In this document: piece by piece, positions 25,123 through 34,018 of the stretch
Layout: every line of letters begins with the position of its first letter
Numbering within the stretch: position 1 is the stretch's first letter
Assembly (NCBI GenBank): GCA_017629515.1
Contig: JAGBXB010000016.1
Coordinates: 1-36,235, forward strand
Source: Lentisphaeria bacterium
GTDB taxonomy: Bacteria; Verrucomicrobiota; Lentisphaeria; Victivallales; UBA1829
DNA length: 36,235 bases
Direction of reading: 5' to 3'
The notes under the pieces: generated by a model
The model's input: the letters and a program-made list of their open reading frames with translations, nothing else
Database searches by the model: none
What the model was told of the DNA's origin: nothing
Program-made: the position numbers and the translations under genes

Positions 25123-26400
25123 ATGCTTAAAACACCAAAAGGTCTGCGCCTGCAGATCGGTTTTTTCGGTAAACGCAATGCCGGAAAATCCTCTCTTTTC
25201 AATGCGTTTGCCAATCAGGAGGTTTCTATCGTTTCCCCGGTTGCCGGAACAACTGCCGACCCGGTGGAAAAGGCGATGGAAGTACATTCTCTGGGGCCCG
25301 TCCTTCTTATTGATACTGCCGGACTGGATGATGATGCATTTCTTATCGGTGATCTGCGGCAGGAAAAAAGCCGGAAAGTCATGGACAGGCTGGATATGGC
25401 TTTTGTCATCGCACAGGCGGATCAATGGGGAAAGTTTGAGGAAGAACTTGTAAAGGAGCTCCTCAATAGAAAAGCAGGAGTGATCGCCGTTCTCAATAAG
25501 GTGGATCTCTTTTCCCCGCAGGAAGAATTGCTGGAAGATTTCCGGAAACGGCAACTTCCTTACGCCTGTACCAGTGCCACAAAAAAACTTGGAATAAGTC
25601 TTCTGCGGGAATATCTGGTAAAATATGCTCCGGAAGAGTATCTGGATTCTCCACGGATGGTTGGCGATATTCTGGAAGAAAATGAACATGTTGTCCTGGT
25701 TACCCCTATGGATATAGAAGCTCCCAAAGGCAGATTGATCATGCCCCAGGTGCAGGCAATAAGAGATATTCTGGATAAAAACTGCTGTGTGACGGCGGTA
25801 AAAACGGATATGCTTGCCAAAGTGCTGGATAATCTGAAAGAACCGCCCTCTCTTGTCATTACCGATTCCCAGGCGTTCCGGGAAGTTGCCCCGGTTGTTC
25901 CGGAAAATATCCCTCTGACCTCTTTTTCCATCCTTATGGCAAAGTTGAAAGGGGATCTACCTCTGTGTGCGGCAGGGGCGGCAAGGATCCTTGCGGAAAA
26001 ACCTTTGAAAAATGTACTTGTTGCGGAAGCGTGCAGTCATCACCCTTTGCAGGAGGATATCGGAAGAGTGAAAATCCCTGCGGGTATAAGAAAATTACGC
26101 AGTAAACTGGAAAAGCGGGAACTTGATGCCCATGAGATTGTCTTTACCCATGTGCAGGGGCATGATTATCCGGAAGAAATTGAAAAATATGATCTTGTGA
26201 TCCATTGCGGAGCATGTACTTTCAATGCCAGAGAGATGCGTACAAGGATACTGCGTGCGGCGGAAAAAAATGTTCCATTCACCAATTACGGCGTGGTCCT
26301 TGCCTGTTGTGCCGGTATTCTGGAACGGGCATTGAGTCCCTTTCCGGCGGCGTTGGAAGCCTTTTACAGGGAAGCGAAAAAAGAGGCGGGAAAAAAATGA
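25123..26400 (+). CDS. hydF: [FeFe]-hydrogenase maturation GTPase HydF
   Basis: A 425-residue scaffold GTPase that assembles the 2Fe subcluster and delivers it to [FeFe]-hydrogenase. The G domain has the P-loop GKRNAGKS (residues 16-23), the DTAGLDD switch segment and NKVD. The C-terminal iron-sulfur domain has Cys304-x-His306, then His361-Cys362-x2-Cys365, i.e. the HydF CxH...HCxxC signature with a spacing of 54, and a late cysteine pair (ACCAG). GGGAGGAGG precedes ATG 25123. The partner radical-SAM maturases HydE and HydG and the hydrogenase itself are not in the window. The stop overlaps the next gene (ATGA), a striking link to a HypF-like protein. Confidence 0.92.
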   Translation: MLKTPKGLRLQIGFFGKRNAGKSSLFNAFANQEVSIVSPVAGTTADPVEKAMEVHSLGPVLLIDTAGLDDDAFLIGDLRQEKSRKVMDRLDMAFVIAQADQWGKFEEELVKELLNRKAGVIAVLNKVDLFSPQEELLEDFRKRQLPYACTSATKKLGISLLREYLVKYAPEEYLDSPRMVGDILEENEHVVLVTPMDIEAPKGRLIMPQVQAIRDILDKNCCVTAVKTDMLAKVLDNLKEPPSLVITDSQAFREVAPVVPENIPLTSFSILMAKLKGDLPLCAAGAARILAEKPLKNVLVAEACSHHPLQEDIGRVKIPAGIRKLRSKLEKRELDAHEIVFTHVQGHDYPEEIEKYDLVIHCGACTFNAREMRTRILRAAEKNVPFTNYGVVLACCAGILERALSPFPAALEAFYREAKKEAGKK

Positions 26401-28772
26401 AAGAAAGATTTACACTTCAAATCAAAGGGGATCTTGCCCGCGGCGGTTTCATGCCGTTACTGTGGAGACTTGTCCCGGAGTGTAAATATGTGGTTTCCGG
26501 TTATGCGGAATATAACGGAGAGGGAGTCCTGTTGGTTCTGGAAGGGGAGGGCAATCAGGTAATGAACTACCTGCGGCTGCTGCCCAAAAAGATCCCCTTT
26601 GCCTATAAATTATCTGCCCTTACTTTGCTGAAACGGCAGATAGCGGATGATTTCAATTTGAAGAACCGGGGCTTCCGTATCCGGCGGAAGGATGAGAAAA
26701 TTGCTTTCATCCGGCCGGATATGGCTCCATGCAGTAAATGTGTGGAGGAGTTGCACTCGAAAGAATCCCGCAGATATCAGTATCCGTTTTTTGCCTGTAA
26801 AGATTGCGGGCCTTCTTATGTTTTTGCCAATATACTTCCTTTTACAAGACAGAATTCCTCTGTCGTGGCTTTCCCCGCCTGCAATACCTGCAAACAGGAG
26901 ATGAGGGATGAAAAAGATATGCACCATCACGGTGCGGAACTTCTCTGCTGTCCGGATTGCGGCCCCCGGCATTTTGTATTGGATATGTACGGGGATCTTG
27001 TGGATAATGAAAAGCCTTTCCGGGTTGTCCGCAGGGAACTTGCCGCAGGGAAAATCGTTGCCATGCAATCGGTTTTCGGCGGGTTCCGCCTTTTGGCAGA
27101 TGCCTGCAATGAAGAATCTGTTTTGCAGTTGAGGAGAAAAAAGAAAAATCCGGATATGGCATTTTCCCTGCTTTTCAAAGATTTGGAAACTGTGCGGAAA
27201 TATTGTCAGGTTTCTGAAAAAGAGGCGGAACTGCTTGTATCGCTTTCCGCTCCTTATGTATTTTTGAAGAGACGGAAAGATTCTCCCTTTTCCCTGCCTT
27301 CCTGCATTGCACCGGATACACAGTATATTTCTGCCGGACTGCCTTCCTCCCTTTCCGAATATCTGCTTTTTGAAAAGGCGGAGGAGGAAGATGAGAAAGT
27401 GCCGGAAATGCCGGATGTGCTGGTAACCAGCGGTGACAATTCTTTCGGACACGCCGAGTGTCTGGATACCGATGAGATTTTCAACCGTCTGATGGCGTAT
27501 ACAGATTGCTTCCTCTGTCATGATCTGAAAACATCTCTTGCCTGTCCCAATACTTTATGCCGGGTGCAGAATGATGTGGTGAGGATTTTCCGCCGGGGCA
27601 GGGGGATCGTTCCCTTGCCGGTACCTTCCACGGTCGGACTTGCCAGCAGAAGGATCTGTGCTTCTTTCGGTACGGATATGCACTCTGCGGTTGCTCTGGC
27701 ATCCAGCCGTATCGGGATCGTTCCTTCCCAGGAGCAGGGGCATATAGCAAACCATGCCGGCGCAGAGATCCTGGAAAGGATGCTGGATCCTCTTATCGAC
27801 CTTTTTGACTGTGTGCCGGATATCGTGGCATGTGATATGAACAGCAGTCTTGTCAGCAGTGCATTTGCTTCTGCCTATGCGGAAAAGTATCAACTGCCGC
27901 TTATTACCGTGCAGACCCATCATGCTCTTGCCCTTGCCTGTATGGCGGAACACGGCCTTGAAAATGCCCTTGCTCTGGTATTCACAAAAGGGAAAGGCGC
28001 ACCGGACGGAACATTCTGGGGGGCGGAATGTCTGGAAACAAAATGTGATTCTTTCAGCCGGTATGCTTCTTTTGCCGCACGCAAAACTTTTTGCAGAAAA
28101 AATGATTTTTCCGGAGCGAGACCTCCGAAACTTCTTCTGGAATGGTTTTTTGATTCCGGTAAAAATATAGATGATGCCCTTCTGAAAAAATTGAATATTG
28201 ACCGTGCCGAAGCGGAAGTGTGGAAGAAAAACTACTTTGCCAATGCACAGGATGGGGAATATACCCATTCTGCGGAATATCTTTTTACAAGTGTGACTGC
28301 CGCATTGGGACTGGCTCCGGAATTTGCCTCTTTCCCCGGAAGATGCAGGGGAATACTTGAAGACCTTGCAGGAGAGGAATTTTTTACCCGGGAAGATGTT
28401 CCTGAAGAGATCCGCAAACGATTCATTTTTACAGTGGAAGAGGATGACGGATGCTGTTTTATCCACTGGGAGGAAACTATTTACAACCTTGCCGCTCTGG
28501 GGACTTTGCCGGAAAATGAGAAAATCTTTTACATCAGAGCCTTTTATCTTGCTGTTGGGGATGCTGTCGTGGAAATGCTCCGGTATGCTTCAAGATTTAC
28601 GGATGAAAAGAATGTGGTTCTTTCCGGAGATGTATTCAAAGATGGTGTCCTTTCCCGCGTCTGTATGGAAAAACTTGCTTCCTGCGGATACAAAGTATGG
28701 CAGCATGAACAGACTTCTCCCGATGCCTCCTCGGTTTGTATCGGACAGGCGTATGCCGCATTGATGTCCTGA
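26397..28772 (+). CDS. Degenerate HypF-like carbamoyltransferase paralog
   Basis: A 791-residue protein with HypF domain order: acylphosphatase-like (1-~90), two C-x2-C...C-x2-C zinc fingers (~115-195), YrdC-like (~205-390), and a Kae1-like carbamoyltransferase domain (~400-791). HypF makes the cyanide ligands of [NiFe]-hydrogenases from carbamoyl phosphate. Here key residues are changed. The acylphosphatase FRP motif is FMP (Met19) and the partner Asn position reads Tyr. The QHHHAH metal motif is QTHHAL (Q506-L511). The HPxYxST segment reads NSSLVSS. Zinc fingers and PDGTFWGAE are kept. The frame is open further upstream, but the ATG at 26397 overlaps the hydF stop (ATGA). A role in HydF function is inference. 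Confidence 0.75.
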   Translation: MKERFTLQIKGDLARGGFMPLLWRLVPECKYVVSGYAEYNGEGVLLVLEGEGNQVMNYLRLLPKKIPFAYKLSALTLLKRQIADDFNLKNRGFRIRRKDEKIAFIRPDMAPCSKCVEELHSKESRRYQYPFFACKDCGPSYVFANILPFTRQNSSVVAFPACNTCKQEMRDEKDMHHHGAELLCCPDCGPRHFVLDMYGDLVDNEKPFRVVRRELAAGKIVAMQSVFGGFRLLADACNEESVLQLRRKKKNPDMAFSLLFKDLETVRKYCQVSEKEAELLVSLSAPYVFLKRRKDSPFSLPSCIAPDTQYISAGLPSSLSEYLLFEKAEEEDEKVPEMPDVLVTSGDNSFGHAECLDTDEIFNRLMAYTDCFLCHDLKTSLACPNTLCRVQNDVVRIFRRGRGIVPLPVPSTVGLASRRICASFGTDMHSAVALASSRIGIVPSQEQGHIANHAGAEILERMLDPLIDLFDCVPDIVACDMNSSLVSSAFASAYAEKYQLPLITVQTHHALALACMAEHGLENALALVFTKGKGAPDGTFWGAECLETKCDSFSRYASFAARKTFCRKNDFSGARPPKLLLEWFFDSGKNIDDALLKKLNIDRAEAEVWKKNYFANAQDGEYTHSAEYLFTSVTAALGLAPEFASFPGRCRGILEDLAGEEFFTREDVPEEIRKRFIFTVEEDDGCCFIHWEETIYNLAALGTLPENEKIFYIRAFYLAVGDAVVEMLRYASRFTDEKNVVLSGDVFKDGVLSRVCMEKLASCGYKVWQHEQTSPDASSVCIGQAYAALMS

Positions 28773-28778
28773 TATGCG

Positions 28779-28795
28779 TTTTCCTGCAAGGAAAA
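28779..28795. repeat. Perfect hairpin after the HypF-like gene
   Basis: TTTTCCT, loop GCA, AGGAAAA, starting seven bases after the stop. No T run follows; it may be a weak terminator or an RNA end-protecting stem. Confidence 0.4.
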
Positions 28796-28811
28796 ACTTT
28801 CCGGCAGATAC

Positions 28812-28840
28812 TTGCAAGAATGAAAAAGAAGGTGTATATT
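28812..28840 (+). promoter_or_regulatory. Promoter for the topoisomerase operon
   Basis: TTGCAA (28812-28817), a 17-base spacer, TATATT (28835-28840), the best sigma-70-like promoter in the window. AAGGTGTAT occurs twice, 15 bases apart, over and after the -10 (28829 and 28844). About 80 bases of leader precede the ATG at 28920. Confidence 0.6.
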
Positions 28841-28919
28841 ATTAAGGTGTATTATTAATATTAATTATCAGGATCACTGTTGAAATTTTTGTGAAGAGGT
28901 CAGAAAAACGGTAGAAGAT

Positions 28920-30818
28920 ATGGACGAAGAAAAGAATAAGAATATTGCTCCGGAAATGCAGGAAAATGAAGATGAGTATGGAAAAATACAGGATGACAGC
29001 CTGCTTTCCCCGGAAAAAATGTATAATGAAGATGTGATCAAATCTCTGGAATCGTTGGAACATATCCGTCAGCGTTCCGGTATGTATATCGGCCGTCTGG
29101 GGGATGGCTCCCATCCGGATGACGGGATCTATGTGATGTTCAAAGAAGTTGTGGATAACTCCATTGATGAATTTATCATGGGGTATGGCAGACGCATTGA
29201 TATATCCATCACCGACCGGGCGTTTTCCATCCGGGATTACGGGCGGGGCATCCCGCTGGGAAAACTGGTGGATTGTGTTTCCAAGATCAATACAGGCGGA
29301 AAATTTTCCAACAGCGGTTATGTTTTTTCAGTGGGGATGAATGGCGTTGGAACAAAAGCGGTCAATGCTCTTTCGGAACTTTTTATTGCCACATCTTTCC
29401 GGGACGGCAAATTCAAACGCGCCATTTTCCGGCATGGTGTGCTGGATAAAGTGGAAGATGGTGATACGGAAGAACGCAACGGAACAAAAATAGAATTCAC
29501 CCCTGATTCCTGTCCGGGGATCTTCCCCAAATACAATATCCGTATGGACTATGTGGAACGGCGGCTTTGGATGTATGCCTATCTCAACAGCGGACTTTCC
29601 CTTTATATGAACGGCAACCGTTACTACTCTAAAAACGGTCTTATCGAACTTGTGAAACGGGATGTGGATGAGGATAAATCTCTCTATAATGAAATGCACT
29701 ATAAAAGCAAGACACTGGAATTTTCCTTTACCCATACAGCCGATACCGGAGAAAAATATTATTCCTTTGTGAATGGACAATATACCTCTGACGGCGGTAC
29801 GCATTTATCTGCTTTTAAAGGCGGTTTTTCCCGGGCTATCGGGGAACATTTTGCCAGAAGTTTCGAGCCGCAGGACTTGCGGGATGGTATTCTGGGGGCT
29901 GTTGCCATCAAAATGGAGAACCCCTCTTTTGAATCCCAGACCAAAAACAAACTTTCCAGTACGGAAGTAAAGGGCTGGGTGGAAGCGGAAGTGAAACAGG
30001 CGGTCATTGACTGGCTTTTGAAGAATCCGGCGGATGCGGAAGCACTTCTGGCAAAGATCGAACGCAACGAACAGGTGAGAAAAGAGATCCAGAAGGTCAA
30101 GACCAAGACAAAGGATATGTCTAAAAAATTGAGTTTGCGCAACAGTAAACTTAAAGACTGCCGGTATCATTTCGGCGACCGTCACGCTCTGGGAGAGGAA
30201 AGTATGATCTTCCTTACCGAAGGGGACTCTGCCGGTTCTTCCCTTGTTTCCAGCAGAAATCCGGATTATCAGGCAGTCTATGCCCTGCGGGGGAAACCCT
30301 ACAACTGTTTCGGCAAAGACCTGAAAGCCATTTATGACAATCAGGAACTTTACTATATCATGCGGACGCTGGATATTGAAGATGATGTGGAAAAATTGCG
30401 GTATGCCAAAATCGTTATTGCCACAGATGCGGATGTGGACGGCCTTCATATCCGTAATCTTCTTCTTACTTTCTTCCTGCAATATTTTGAATCCCTTGTG
30501 ATCTCCGGGCACGTGTATATTTTTGAAACCCCGCTTTTCCGTGTCCGTAAAAAGAACAATGCAAAGGAAAACTTCTATTGTTACAGCGAAGAGGAACGGG
30601 ATGAAGCTGCCGGAAAACTGGGGAAAAATGCGGAAATAACAAGGTTCAAAGGGCTGGGGGAGATCTCTCCGCAGGAGTTCAAACAGTTTATCGGCGAAGA
30701 TATCCGGCTGGAACAGGTCACTCTGGATAACGCCAAAGGTGTGAAAGAGATGCTGAAATTCTATATGGGAGATAATAACGAAGAACGCTGGACCCATATT
30801 CAGAATAATCTCGTATAA
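28920..30818 (+). CDS. Type IIA topoisomerase subunit B (ParE/GyrB type)
   Basis: A 632-residue ATPase subunit of a type IIA topoisomerase. It has the GHKL ATP site (EVVDNSIDE with N80; DYGRGIP; GMNGVGTKAVNALS), the transducer domain, and the TOPRIM domain (TEGDSAG from E434; DADVDG; FKGLGEI). The length fits the short ParE/GyrB form. The first ~35 residues are an acidic, probably disordered extension. It pairs with the following A subunit, 18 bases downstream, behind a clear promoter. Whether the pair works as topoisomerase IV or gyrase cannot be fixed from one window, but the A subunit's C-terminal region argues for a topoisomerase-IV-like enzyme. Confidence 0.92.
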   Translation: MDEEKNKNIAPEMQENEDEYGKIQDDSLLSPEKMYNEDVIKSLESLEHIRQRSGMYIGRLGDGSHPDDGIYVMFKEVVDNSIDEFIMGYGRRIDISITDRAFSIRDYGRGIPLGKLVDCVSKINTGGKFSNSGYVFSVGMNGVGTKAVNALSELFIATSFRDGKFKRAIFRHGVLDKVEDGDTEERNGTKIEFTPDSCPGIFPKYNIRMDYVERRLWMYAYLNSGLSLYMNGNRYYSKNGLIELVKRDVDEDKSLYNEMHYKSKTLEFSFTHTADTGEKYYSFVNGQYTSDGGTHLSAFKGGFSRAIGEHFARSFEPQDLRDGILGAVAIKMENPSFESQTKNKLSSTEVKGWVEAEVKQAVIDWLLKNPADAEALLAKIERNEQVRKEIQKVKTKTKDMSKKLSLRNSKLKDCRYHFGDRHALGEESMIFLTEGDSAGSSLVSSRNPDYQAVYALRGKPYNCFGKDLKAIYDNQELYYIMRTLDIEDDVEKLRYAKIVIATDADVDGLHIRNLLLTFFLQYFESLVISGHVYIFETPLFRVRKKNNAKENFYCYSEEERDEAAGKLGKNAEITRFKGLGEISPQEFKQFIGEDIRLEQVTLDNAKGVKEMLKFYMGDNNEERWTHIQNNLV

Positions 30819-30836
30819 AAGGAAGAAGAGGAAATC

Positions 30837-33245
30837 ATGGCAGGAAAAGTAAAAAATACACGGTCTTCTTCCGCAGAAGGGAAGAAGGAGATACCCGAAA
30901 ATAAAATAAAGAAAATACTCCCTGTTTCCGCAGAAACTCCGGAGGAGGATCTTTCCGGGGAAATCCCGGCGGAATTTGTGGAGGAGGATCCCGGAGAAAC
31001 GGATGACGATTCCATGCAGGCGGATGCACCGGTAAATGAACGGCTCCGGAAAATGATGGATACCAACTTTATCGAGTATGCCTCCTATGTGATCAAAGAC
31101 CGTGCCATCCCGGATGTGGATGATGGTCTCAAACCTGTGCAGAGGCGTATTCTCTGGACTTTGCACCAGATCGACAATGGTTCTTATCATAAAGTGCAGG
31201 GCGTGGTGGGCGATACCATGAAATATCACCCCCACGGGGATGCTTCCATTTATGAAGCACTGGTGAACCTTGCCAATAAAGAATATTTTATTGATAAGCA
31301 GGGATCTTTCGGAAGCGTGATTTTAGGTACTCCTGCGGCGGCGGGAAGATATATCGAGTGCCGTATGGGGGAAATGGGACGGGAAGTCCTTTTCAATGAT
31401 GATGTGACTCCTCTTGTGGATTCCTATGACGGAAGAAATCTGGAACCGGTGATCCTGCCGGTAAAAGTACCCACCCTTCTGATGATGGGGGCGGACGGGG
31501 TCGCCGTAGGGACAAAAACCAAAATACTGCCCCATAACTTCAAAGAACTTCTTGAAGCGCAGATCGCCATTCTGGAAAACCGGGAATTTCATCTTTATCC
31601 CGACTTTATCCAGGGGGGGATCATTGATGTATCCGAGTATCAGGATGGTCTGGGCAAAGTATTGATCCGGGCGAAGATAGAAGTGGATGGAAGAAATCTT
31701 GTCATTAAAGAGATCCCTGCTTCCACCGACTCCGGAAAACTGACCGATACGATCGTTGCCGCAGTGGAAAAAAATAAGATCAAGATCGCCAAAGTAAATG
31801 ATTATACAGCGGAAGAAGTGAATATCCAGCTGCAGCCTATCAGAGGGTATGACCCTGTCAAGGCTTTGAATGCTCTTTATACCTATACAGACTGTCAGAT
31901 GAGTGTTTCCTGCCAGCCTATGGTCATTATAGACAACCGTCCTGAAAAGATGACGGTAAGCGACATTCTCCGCAGAAATACGGAAAAACTTGTGCAGTTC
32001 CTTTCCTGGGAATTGCAGGTGGAAGCGGCAAAGGCTCTGGATAAGATCCTTGCCCGGACTCTGGCACAGATCTTTATTGAAGAAAAAATCTATAAGGAAA
32101 TTGAAAAGTGTAAATCCAAAGATGCCATGTTTACTACGGTAAGGAAGGCGTTGGAGAAATATGAGGACGAGTGGCTGCCGCTGGTTCAGCATTTACACGA
32201 TCTTATTTACAATGGACCCAATGTAAAGGAACGCAGTAAAGAGGAAATACTGCGTCTGGAACAGTTGTCCTCCGGAATCATTCCGGATGCGGAGATCGAC
32301 CGCCTTGTGGAGATCCCCATCCGCAGGATCGCTGCTTTTGAAATCGACCGCAACCGTCAGGAGATCGCCGACTTGCGTAAAATTCTGGAAACGGCGGAAA
32401 AGAATCTGAAAAATATCAGAAGATATACCATTAAGTATTTGCAGAAACTTATCGACAAATATGGAGATCTGTTCCCCCGGAAAACGGAAGTGTGTCTGGA
32501 AGGTTTCGGCAAGATCAATAAAGCTGCCGCCGCTCTCAACAATATCCGGGTGGGCTGGGATAAAGGCAACTGTTATATCGGAACTCATGTAAAGAGTGAT
32601 GATATCGTATTGTGTAATGAGTTTGATCATCTTTTGTGTATTACAAGAAAAGGCGATTACAAGATCATTGATATTCCGGATAAAATCTTTATCGACCGCC
32701 TTTATGAGTTCCGTAAGTATGATAAAAATACCGTATTCGGTGTGGTGTATTCCGACCCGAAAACAGGGAAAGTTTACGGGAAAAAGTGCGTGATAGATAA
32801 ATTCATCAAGGAAAAAGATTACCGGATCTGTCCGGAAGGATGCCGTCTGGAACTTATTACGCCCCGGCCCAATGCCATTTATGAGTGTAAAATCGATACT
32901 CCCGTAAAGGCAAAACAGATCCAGGAATTGAATTTAAGTACACTTCCCGACCGTTCTCCCAGAGCAGGGGGCGCATTGATCTTTGCAAGAAAACTTATGA
33001 AGATAACCTTTATGAAGTATCTTGACGGTACGGAAGAAGTCAATGAGCCTACTTTGCTTCCGGAATCCGAGTTGCAGCCTGATCCTGTTGCCGCACCGGA
33101 TCAGGAAGCCGGAACCGCTGTAAAGAAAGAGGAAAAAGTTCCTGTAAAGGAGAAAAAAGCCGCCTCTCCGGCTTCTGAAAAGGAGAAAAACGGGGATGAC
33201 GAAGAGGAAAACTGGGGTATTTTGCAGCCTGATCTGGGATTTTAA
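30837..33245 (+). CDS. Type IIA topoisomerase subunit A (ParC/GyrA type)
   Basis: An 802-residue DNA breakage-reunion subunit. An acidic N-terminal extension of about 60 residues precedes the conserved core (YASYVIKDRAIPDVDDGLKPVQRRIL; YHPHGDAS). The catalytic tyrosine is Tyr172 in PAAAGRYIECRM. The coiled-coil gate follows, then a C-terminal region (about 560-710: GTHVKSDDIVLC, DHLLCITRKGDYK) that lacks a recognisable GyrA-box and resembles reduced ParC-type C-terminal domains. The last ~60 residues are charged (KKEEKVPVKEKKAASPASEK), likely disordered. The ribosome site is GGAAGAAGAGGAAA. Immediately followed by a YkgJ-type gene. Confidence 0.92.
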   Translation: MAGKVKNTRSSSAEGKKEIPENKIKKILPVSAETPEEDLSGEIPAEFVEEDPGETDDDSMQADAPVNERLRKMMDTNFIEYASYVIKDRAIPDVDDGLKPVQRRILWTLHQIDNGSYHKVQGVVGDTMKYHPHGDASIYEALVNLANKEYFIDKQGSFGSVILGTPAAAGRYIECRMGEMGREVLFNDDVTPLVDSYDGRNLEPVILPVKVPTLLMMGADGVAVGTKTKILPHNFKELLEAQIAILENREFHLYPDFIQGGIIDVSEYQDGLGKVLIRAKIEVDGRNLVIKEIPASTDSGKLTDTIVAAVEKNKIKIAKVNDYTAEEVNIQLQPIRGYDPVKALNALYTYTDCQMSVSCQPMVIIDNRPEKMTVSDILRRNTEKLVQFLSWELQVEAAKALDKILARTLAQIFIEEKIYKEIEKCKSKDAMFTTVRKALEKYEDEWLPLVQHLHDLIYNGPNVKERSKEEILRLEQLSSGIIPDAEIDRLVEIPIRRIAAFEIDRNRQEIADLRKILETAEKNLKNIRRYTIKYLQKLIDKYGDLFPRKTEVCLEGFGKINKAAAALNNIRVGWDKGNCYIGTHVKSDDIVLCNEFDHLLCITRKGDYKIIDIPDKIFIDRLYEFRKYDKNTVFGVVYSDPKTGKVYGKKCVIDKFIKEKDYRICPEGCRLELITPRPNAIYECKIDTPVKAKQIQELNLSTLPDRSPRAGGALIFARKLMKITFMKYLDGTEEVNEPTLLPESELQPDPVAAPDQEAGTAVKKEEKVPVKEKKAASPASEKEKNGDDEEENWGILQPDLGF

Positions 33246-33250
33246 GCAAA

Positions 33251-33595
33251 ATGGATGATGCGCTTTTACAAAAATTCCAGTGTTTGCGCTGCGGCAAATG
33301 CTGTATGTGGGAAGGTCCTGTACGGGTGAATGAGGAGGAGATAGAGAAAATCGCTCTCTTCCTCAATATTCCTCTGAAAGAATTTATTGAGGAACATACC
33401 GTACTTGCGCCGGATAGAAAAAGTCTTTCGCTGAAAGAAACCCCGGACGGGGCGTGTGTCTATTATGACAGAGAGGCACATGCCTGTATTCTGCAAAGTG
33501 TGAAGCCTGCCCAGTGCAAAGCCTTTCCCTTTACCTGGAATTTTCCCGGTTGGGAAAATGAGTGTGAAGGCGGCAAGGCATTGAAAGGAAAATGA
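33251..33595 (+). CDS. YkgJ-family cysteine cluster protein
   Basis: A 114-residue protein of the YkgJ (zinc/iron-chelating) family. The N terminus has the defining CLRCGKCC motif, with further cysteines near residues 76-97 (GACVYYD...ACILQSVKPAQCKAFPF). The family is thought to bind zinc or an iron-sulfur cluster; its role is unknown. It starts five bases after the topoisomerase A stop and is probably co-transcribed, with a weak ribosome site. Length and C terminus look complete. Confidence 0.85.
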   Translation: MDDALLQKFQCLRCGKCCMWEGPVRVNEEEIEKIALFLNIPLKEFIEEHTVLAPDRKSLSLKETPDGACVYYDREAHACILQSVKPAQCKAFPFTWNFPGWENECEGGKALKGK

Positions 33596-33736
33596 GCGAA
33601 AAATATCTCTGTCAGGGTAAAGATATGGAATACCCGGTAAAAACCGTTCTTACAGGAAAATTGTGCTTGTTCAGGTAAAATTACTTTTTTACAGGGTGTT
33701 TGTGTGAAATATTTATAAAAAAATAATAAACAATGC

Positions 33737-33764
33737 TTGTATTTTCTTTCTGCAAGTGTATATT
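33737..33764 (+). promoter_or_regulatory. tRNA-Asn promoter candidate
   Basis: TTGTAT (33737-33742), a 16-base spacer, TATATT (33759-33764), 13 bases before the tRNA 5' end. TATTAT with 18-base spacing is an alternative. Confidence 0.5.
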
Positions 33765-33777
33765 ATATGTCATTCGC

Positions 33778-33852
33778 TCCGACATAGCTCAGCGGTAGAG
33801 TAGGTGGCTGTTAACCACTTGGTCGTAGGTTCGAATCCTACTGTCGGAGCCA
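33778..33852 (+). tRNA. tRNA-Asn (GTT)
   Basis: A complete cloverleaf: acceptor TCCGACA/TGTCGGA, a D arm with AGCTCAGCGGTAGAGTA, anticodon loop CTGTTAA with GTT at 33810-33812, T arm GTAGG-TTCGAAT-CCTAC, discriminator G and an encoded CCA. GTT reads asparagine codons. Confidence 0.97.
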
Positions 33853-33951
33853 TTTTTATTTTAAAATTCCTGTTGCGAAACTATTTCAATTTACATTTTT
33901 TATTCTGTTTGCTTTCCATCCACTTTTTCTCCGGAAAAGAAAGTTTCCCCC

Positions 33952-33979
33952 TTGATTTTCATAGCAGGAAATGTATATT
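33952..33979 (+). promoter_or_regulatory. Promoter candidate for the dehydratase-like/SDR fusion
   Basis: TTGATT (33952-33957), a 16-base spacer, TATATT (33974-33979), about 40 bases before the ATG at 34019. Confidence 0.5.
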
Positions 33980-34018
33980 TATTAAAAATCCTTACACGAA
34001 AAAAATCAGGAGAAAAAA

